A DNA stretch of 64,000 bases, from positions 4,272,569 through 4,336,568 of the forward strand of contig JARUPZ010000027.1 in the NCBI GenBank assembly GCA_031213475.1. The letters are read 5' to 3'. Shown here in pieces: positions 58,320 through 64,000 of this stretch. Source of the DNA: Nereocystis luetkeana (Eukaryota > Sar > Phaeophyceae > Laminariales > Laminariaceae). A program made the translations under genes and the position numbers. Under the pieces are notes generated by a model. It was given only the letters and a program-made list of their open reading frames with translations. It was not told the origin of the DNA and did no database searches. Positions within the stretch are counted from its first letter, which is position 1. Each line of letters begins with the position of its first letter.

Positions 58320-59149
58320 CTATGCCAATGGTACAGCGAAGTTGCAATAAAAAGTTTGAATTTCAAAGATACCCGCCAAAAAAAGTCAGAACACGCTTCC
58401 TATGGGCCACGTAAACAAAAACAAAAAAGTTCCTAACTTTTGGAAAAGCCCGGAAAAAAGCAAATCTGGGGCCGACGTTGGGCCAACATCGGCTAGAAAA
58501 AAACTCAGGCCGATCTTTGATTCGAAGCGGCGAGATTCCGAGTCCTCGACAGACATCGATCAACAAAACCAACGATTGCGTCATGAATTCTGAACGGAGT
58601 GCGCTCGTTAGGGGCTCCGACCCACCCTAGGGTCACCGTCTTCACACCATGGCCGGTGTCATGTGGCGGGAGCTGACCAGGCGTGTGATAAAAAAACATT
58701 TGGCCGCTGGTTTGCACAAAACAGAAGACAAAACTTCTCCATCCGTCTCGAATGGCAAAAAATAGACTTTTTTTCAGGTTTGGGAGGATACCGTAGGACG
58801 CCGCCGGCAAGCTCTCGCCCCCTAGACCATGGATTCACCTGATATCTTCGAGGCCGTCATCTATACTCGTTTGGCTTGCCAGATACCGAGTGGGTTGGCC
58901 GTGGGCTGAGTCTATGTCGAGATCGAGCGTCGATCGTCGCACGAGCTGGTTTCTATCACCGTGTTGACAATTTGCGACCAGAAAAACATAAATTGCGCCG
59001 CCTGCAGCCGTTGGGGGAAAAAAAAGAAAAAATCAAACATTTTTCTCTATTTTTCCCACAGCGGCGGTACGAAAAAATTCTCGGCTGTTTTTTGAAAGCG
59101 ATATATTTGAAAAAAAACTTTTGAACTTCGCGTTTCCATTGGCATAGGT
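58320..59149. mobile_element. Element E1 copy 2
   Basis: 830 bp from CTATGCCAATGGTACAGCGA to TTCCATTGGCATAGGT. Same orientation as copy 1 and lacking the GACCC insertion (its position reads GACCAGAAAAACATAAATTG). It keeps the 101-codon minus-strand frame (58810-58505). It interrupts a tRNA-like sequence (GATTCGAACTCACG, 58258-58271). Confidence 0.82.
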
Positions 59150-59158
59150 CTTATAGGC

Positions 59159-60223
59159 TCATTCTTATCGGAGAGCTATTTTTCCAAAATTTCCAAAGTT
59201 TGGAAATAATTGGAGATATGTATCGATATACGGAGGCGTTCTGCCACTATTCGTGAAATTCTCCAGAAGCAAAAATATCAAGTTCGTTAGACCTATGCCA
59301 ATGGAAACGCGAAGTTCAAAAGTTTTTTTCAAATATATGGCTTTCAAAAAACAGCCGAAAATTTTCTCGTACCGCCGCTGTGGGAAAAAAAGAGAAAATG
59401 TTTGATTTTTCTTTTTTTTTCCCCAACGGCTGCAGGCGGCGCAATTTGTGTTTTTCTGGTCTCAAATTGTCAACACGGTGATCGAAACCAGCTCGTGCGA
59501 CGATCGACCCTCGATCTCGACATAGACTCAGCCCACGGCCAACCCACTCGGTATCTGGCAAGCCAAACGAGTATAGATGAACGGCCTCGAAGATATCAGG
59601 CGGATCCATGGTCTAGGGGGCGAGAGCTTGCCGGCGGCGTCGTACGGTATCCTCCCAAACCTGAAAAAAAGACTATTTTTTGCCATTCGAGACGGATGGA
59701 GAAGTTTTGTCTTCTGTTTGGGCAAACCAGCGGCCAAATGTTTTTTTATCACACGCCTGGTCAGCTCCCGCCACATGACACCGGCCATGGCGTGAAGACG
59801 GTGACCCTAGGGTGGGTCGGAGCCCCTAACGAGCGCACTCCGTTCAGAATTCGTGACGCAATCGTTGGTTTTGTTGATCGATGTCTGTCGAGGACTCGGA
59901 ATCTCGCCGCTTCGAACCAAAGATCGGCCTGAGTTTTTCTCTAGCCGATGTTGGCCCAACATCGGCCCCAGATTTGCTTTTTGTGGGCTTTTCCAAAAGT
60001 TAGGAACTTTTTTTTTTTTTTAGGTGGCCCATAGGAAGCGTGTTCTGATTTTTTTTGACGGGTATCTTTGAAATTCAAACTTTTTATTGCAACTTCGCTG
60101 TACCATTGGCATAGGTCTTAACATTCCAATATTTGGAAAAAAAAACAGGAAAATATGGAAGATTATGAATTTGCGCGAAAAAAATGTCGAAAATTTGGAA
60201 AAAAAACTCTCCGATAAGAATGA
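59159..60223. mobile_element. Element E2 containing a nested E1 copy
   Basis: Inverted ends TCATTCTTATCGGAGAG (59159-59175) and CTCTCCGATAAGAATGA (60207-60223). Outside the nested E1 (59291-60116) only about 240 bp of A/T-rich E2 sequence remain, including TTTCCAAA-type inverted segments. Confidence 0.75.
59291..60116. mobile_element. Element E1 copy 3, inverted and nested in E2
   Basis: 826 bp, the reverse complement of copy 2 with few differences, starting ACCTATGCCAATGGAAACGC and ending ACCATTGGCATAGGT. The conserved frame lies on the plus strand (ending 59932) but its beginning is shifted relative to copies 1 and 2. Copies 2 and 3 together form a large inverted repeat. Confidence 0.82.
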
Positions 60224-60394
60224 CCCCCTGAGGGCTATAAAGGTAAAAGGGTAACCAATCGCCTACCCAATCTAATAAGCCTCATAACACGTACATAGCA
60301 GACGCAGGTACTGCAGAAGGCCCATTTGACACCATACGATCATATGTGTCATTATGCCAACACATGCACATCGAACCCTTCGAAACACTGATCA

Positions 60395-60555
60395 TTGAAT
60401 TGGGTTTGACGAGAAATCGACCGGGAAACCGACCGAGAAACCTTCGGTCGACCGAGAAACCTTCGGTTTCGGTTCCGGTTTTGTTCGCGGTTTAAACCGA
60501 CCGAAACGACCGACATTTTGGGGAAAAACCGAAAAACCGACCGAGCCACTTTTCA
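60395..60555. repeat. ACCGACCGAGAAACC-rich inverted repeat
   Basis: Direct and inverted CGACCGAGAAACCTTCGGT and GGTTTCGGTTCCGGTTTT-like units form a short palindromic cluster, perhaps the core of another non-autonomous element. Confidence 0.5.
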
Positions 60556-60626
60556 CTCTCGGTGCACAACACTGGTTACGAGTATACCTGGTACTGGTAC
60601 CTGGTATCGAAACTCTCTTACATTTC

Positions 60627-60955
60627 GGCCGGTCGCCCCGGTGGTTCAAGTAGTTAACCTCGAATTCTACTTGTTTGAGTCCTGGGTTCGAGCCCCAGGT
60701 GGGTCGGACTTTGACTTTATTTGCCAAAAAAAAAAAAAAAGGATTCAATTGTTGAGAGCGCCTTGCAGCGTGGGTAGGCACAATTCGATGCTAGTCGACG
60801 AGGGAAGAAAAGGCTGAAATCTTCTCGCGATAAAAATGAAGGCACGTACCGTAGCGGGAAGGGGGGAGAAGAGCCTTCTATGTGACCCCGGATCTGAGTT
60901 ACGAGTTGGAAGGAGAGAGAGTAGACGATGTGCGAAGATAAAAAATGGGATGATG
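60627..60955 (+). mobile_element. tRNA-derived SINE S1, copy 3
   Basis: Head GGTCGCCCCGGTGGTTCAAG with B box GGTTCGAGCCCCAGGTGGGT. The body matches 47972-48333 closely. The poly-A tail is reduced to AAAAAATGGGA. Confidence 0.85.
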
Positions 60956-61283
60956 TGGAGGACAGGTTTTGGGAAAGGTTCGTAGAATGGTCGCCGCACA
61001 TGTACCCATGGAAGATTCAACAGACGTGTTACCACATCTGAGAATCTCCCCGAGATTTAGGAGAACTCGGCTTAACAACCCGAGCCTCCTTGAAGTCGAG
61101 TCGAGCCTTGTTTGCCCGACCGAACTTCACTCGATCTCTCTCTCATCCTTCGCTGATAAAGCGAAGGAAGGCTCTCTCCTTGCCCCACATCGCACGGAAG
61201 AAAAGGACCCTTGGCAGCGTGGGGAAAACGCTGCCACTTCACTTGGGACCCTTTGTAGTTCTACGACAGTAGGGACCCCATAT

Positions 61284-61339
61284 TGGCGTCGACGATGAGA
61301 TTCGAACTCACGCGGGCAACGCCCAACGGCTTAGCAAGC
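61284..61339 (-). pseudogene. 3' half of a tRNA-Ser(GCU) with encoded CCA
   Basis: The minus strand reads TTGCTAA (anticodon loop, GCT), GCCGT, a long variable arm GGGCGTTGCCC, the T arm GTGAGTTCGAATCTCAT, acceptor strand CGTCGAC, discriminator G and CCA. The 5' half is missing and replaced by a T run (plus-strand A run, 61340-61360). Nuclear tRNA genes of eukaryotes do not usually encode CCA, so a retroposed mature tRNA is likely. Confidence 0.7.
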
Positions 61340-62013
61340 AAAAAAAAAAAAAAAAAAAAAATCCGGACAGGGTGGAAAAATTTCTGCTGTCCTGTAAGAA
61401 AACAGTTGCAGTTTGAAATTTGACGGGAAAGGCGTCCTAGCCACGTGCAAGCACGGGGTTTGTCCGCACCTGCGGGCAAGGGCCAGAGCTCGGATTGACG
61501 GAGACGAAGCTACTGCTGCTGGTATTGTATTCTGGTGCAGGTGTTGCTGTGGTTCTGGCTACGCGCACCCACTCAAAACTTGCACCAGTGGCCTCAGCGC
61601 GGATGAGGGTAAAGGGTAAAGGGACAGCAGGCTGCGCAGGCGCCGACTTTCTACCCTCTCACAGAGACAGAGCGTAGACTCCGAGACGCACAACAAGGCA
61701 CATACTATATAGGGGGGCGACACCGCCACACCAGCATGGTGTTGGGGCCGCCCTCAGCTGCGTCCATTGTCTGAGGCTACGAGCTGCAACAGAGGTCTTT
61801 CTCTTCCTCGCGCGCACCACCTCTCGTCTCGTCTGACAAAGGCGGCGCGACCGTGGTGCCAATCACCGACGTTTGTCCCATCAAAATCCCTACAAAGCTC
61901 ATCTGTCTGTGATTGGGGCTACATGGTCGAAGTTTCAAGAATTTCAAGATTTCAAGATAAATCCCAACAAAAATTGCCGCAGCCTATTGCAATATGCGAC
62001 CAAGGATGGCGTC

Positions 62014-62360
62014 TAAACATGAGGCGAACCTTCGCATACATACACCGTGCTTCTAATAATGCGCGGCCCGTCAATCACCTCGTAGATGTCCCCCCCGGCA
62101 AGCCATCGCAAAGCCCCAGCGAGCGTCCATTCCCCGGCCACCGTGACGTTGCGACCTACTGTAGACCACCCTCTTCTTGCTCGAGGAGGTGCGTACGCAG
62201 CTTCGCATAGCTGATAGAGGTTCTTCAAGTCTCTCTTGGACTCACGCGGTAGCGAAGACGGAACGAAGCGTCCAGCACAATAGGCCGTATGAAACTCTTC
62301 CGCGCCTGCCCTTGCCTCGGAATAGGTATGTGGCAGGCAGCAAGTCTTCCGAAGGTGCAC
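62014..62360 (-). CDS. Hypothetical terminal exon
   Basis: An open frame ending in a stop at 62013, with protein-like composition: ARAGAEEFHTAYCAGRFVPS, ESKRDLKNLYQLCEAAYAPP, WSTVGRNVTVAGEWTLAGAL, then GDIYEVIDGPRIIRSTVYVC. A possible acceptor CCGAG lies near 62320. No Met is needed if it is a 3' exon. Family not recognised. The neighbouring stretches 61360-62013 and 62361-63260 hold no exon I can support. Confidence 0.35.
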
Positions 62361-63269
62361 GGGAAGGTCCCCTCCTTCGACGAAGCTAATAGTGCTCCCC
62401 TTCGACTCGGCGTGTCCTCAGAAAAACAGGAGGGTTGACATGCAGAAATCCGAGATTCTCAGATGAAACTGACGATGCAGGCCACTGCTTCGAGTCAAGC
62501 ACGTCTGTCTCCGGCGTTGCTTCGACACGCCATAGGGTGTTCTCCACGACCGGACAGTCTCCACCCGTGGGTGGTGGGGGCGGCCAACGATAGTCATGTC
62601 GATGATAAATGCCCACTGCTGTGTGGCAAGCGTGTGGGAGCACGCCAAAGCATGCTCCGTCCTCCCATCGCGGCCAACCAAATTACACCGCATATTTTGA
62701 AATTGTGATAGCCCTCGACGAAATAAACAGGGAAGTTATTACGGTTGTAAGAGTGGCGCTCATGTTCAGTTTTAGCTTTTGTTTCCATCTTCTTGGCATC
62801 GTGTGCAGGGCGAGCTTTGGGATCCAGCTCTATTAATAGTGATCGTATTGGCTGGTAGGACGCTTGAGACGGAACAAAGAGCTGTAGGATCAGAATGTGC
62901 CACTCGCTAGCCTGCCTACAGAAATCACGAACATCACCTCCTGCGCTGTTGGACCACCCTCTGCAATCTCACAGGTGTGTGCATACTGCTGTGTGTTTCA
63001 TATATCAAGAGCAGAAGAGGCCAAGAACATGTACGATAGTGAGACTCACCAACAAACACGTGCGTACTCGTGAACTGGTTCGTCAAGATCTGCTGCAACA
63101 TTTCCAGGGAGTATATTGAACAATTTTCATGGTGTCGGTGTGCCCGTCTGTGTTGTCAACCAACTTTCGATTCTATTTTGTACCCCGACCTTCGCGTGTT
63201 GATCTGCTGTTCCAGTGTACGAAATGGTACAAGTATTATCGTCTCGTCGACCCTGGTAGCATTCAGGGG

Positions 63270-63600
63270 AGTCACCGGCCAGTAGTCAATCGCTAGGGAA
63301 ATAATGGAAAACGCGCGATCGGTTCACGCAGCTTGCAAAGTTGGGTATCGATCGGTCTGCCGATCGGTTCAACTCACAGCTGACGTACTCTTTTAGTTTC
63401 TTATAAAATATAAAACCGCGCGTGAACCATGTTGTTGTTCTCGCCACAAACAGGGGAGGCCAGTAGTAGTAGTCAATCGCTAGGGAAATAATGGAAAACG
63501 CGCGATCGGTTCGCGCAGCTTGCAAATTTGAGCATCGATCGATCTGCCGATCGGTTGAACTCACAGCTGACGTACTCTTTGAGTTTCTTACGTACTAATA
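63270..63600. repeat. Two ~130-bp direct repeats
   Basis: CAGTAGTCAATCGCTAGGGA through GCTGACGTACTCTTTTAGTT occurs at about 63277-63402, and again at about 63467-63592 with small differences. Both include the palindrome-rich CGATCGATCTGCCGATCGGT. Confidence 0.75.
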
Positions 63601-63681
63601 AAATAAAATAAAAACAATACAAAGCGAAAGCAGTCCATGGTTTCGCAGGACCAGGCTCCAATAACTCTGGACAGGAGTTAA

Positions 63682-63771
63682 CCCTTTTAGAACCGCACTC
63701 CCATATGTGGGGACAATTCACTCTAAATATAAATAGTTTGTCCCCAAAACGGGACTGGGGTCCTAAAAGGG
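63682..63771. mobile_element. TTAA-type MITE M1, copy 4, inside R3
   Basis: 90 bp from CCCTTTTAGAACCGCACTCC to GGGTCCTAAAAGGG, flanked by TTAA at 63678-63681 and 63772-63775. It interrupts an R3 repeat (GGCTCCAATAACTCTGGA before, AGAAATATCTC after) that is continuous at 15005-15040. Confidence 0.85.
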
Positions 63772-64000
63772 TTAAAGAAATATCTCGGTGAAAAGTATAA
63801 AACAAGCAAAGAGTACTCGTAGTCACATGATAACTGAAGCACATCTACACCTCAGACAAAACATAAAAAGGGAGGTCCGCGCACGTACGTATCAGATACC
63901 TGGTACATGCGGTACGCTGTACAGGCCGCCACAGAAACCGAGAAGACCACATACCACCAAGAAAAAAAAAACTGGATGAAAATAACAAACAACAACTTGA

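Overview
The window is nuclear DNA of a eukaryote with long, intron-rich genes and much repetitive DNA. Nearly every coding piece lies in short exons (90-700 bp) bounded by GT..AG sites that join with consistent phase across introns of 0.1-7 kb. The surroundings hold SINEs, MITEs, a LINE remnant and minisatellites. There is no bacterial operon structure. The gene style would fit a stramenopile alga such as a brown alga, but that is inference; no marker gene fixes the lineage.

Left third (1-17.1 kb, minus strand): one ABCC/MRP-type ABC transporter, read as twelve exons from a probable start at 17047 down to 365. It runs off the left edge after the Walker A and Q-loop part of its first nucleotide-binding domain. 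Its introns carry a hAT-like element, a degraded LINE, MITEs and SINEs. From 17.2 to 25.8 kb I see mainly repeats, a 122-bp near-perfect palindrome, tRNA B-box-like sequences, and an unrecognised two-exon gene or pseudogene (22.2-23.5 kb).

Centre (25.9-42.4 kb): two long genes diverge from a shared 0.93-kb spacer. The minus-strand gene (about 1,100 residues, 12 exons) starts with a ParB/sulfiredoxin-like domain. It then has a Cys-rich zinc-binding-like region and a domain whose motif order resembles beta-class DNA N6/N4 methyltransferases with damaged catalytic motifs. The plus-strand gene (about 1,000 residues, 8 exons) carries an RNase-H-like DDE region of the type seen in DUF7869 proteins and ends in an acidic tail. 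At 50.6-52.6 kb (minus) lies a second, intact-looking methyltransferase resembling phage adenine methylases. Together they suggest a large, possibly undescribed DNA transposon or a domesticated descendant (inference).

Right third (42.4-64 kb): mostly nested mobile elements. These include a tRNA-derived SINE with poly-A tail, TTAA-flanked MITEs, an ~830-bp inverted-repeat element in three copies (one split by a hAT-like GACCC-rich insertion, one nested in another element), CCGTCCCG-rich repeats, and a few short hypothetical exons. A nonamer, TACCAGGTA, recurs about 26 times across the window.
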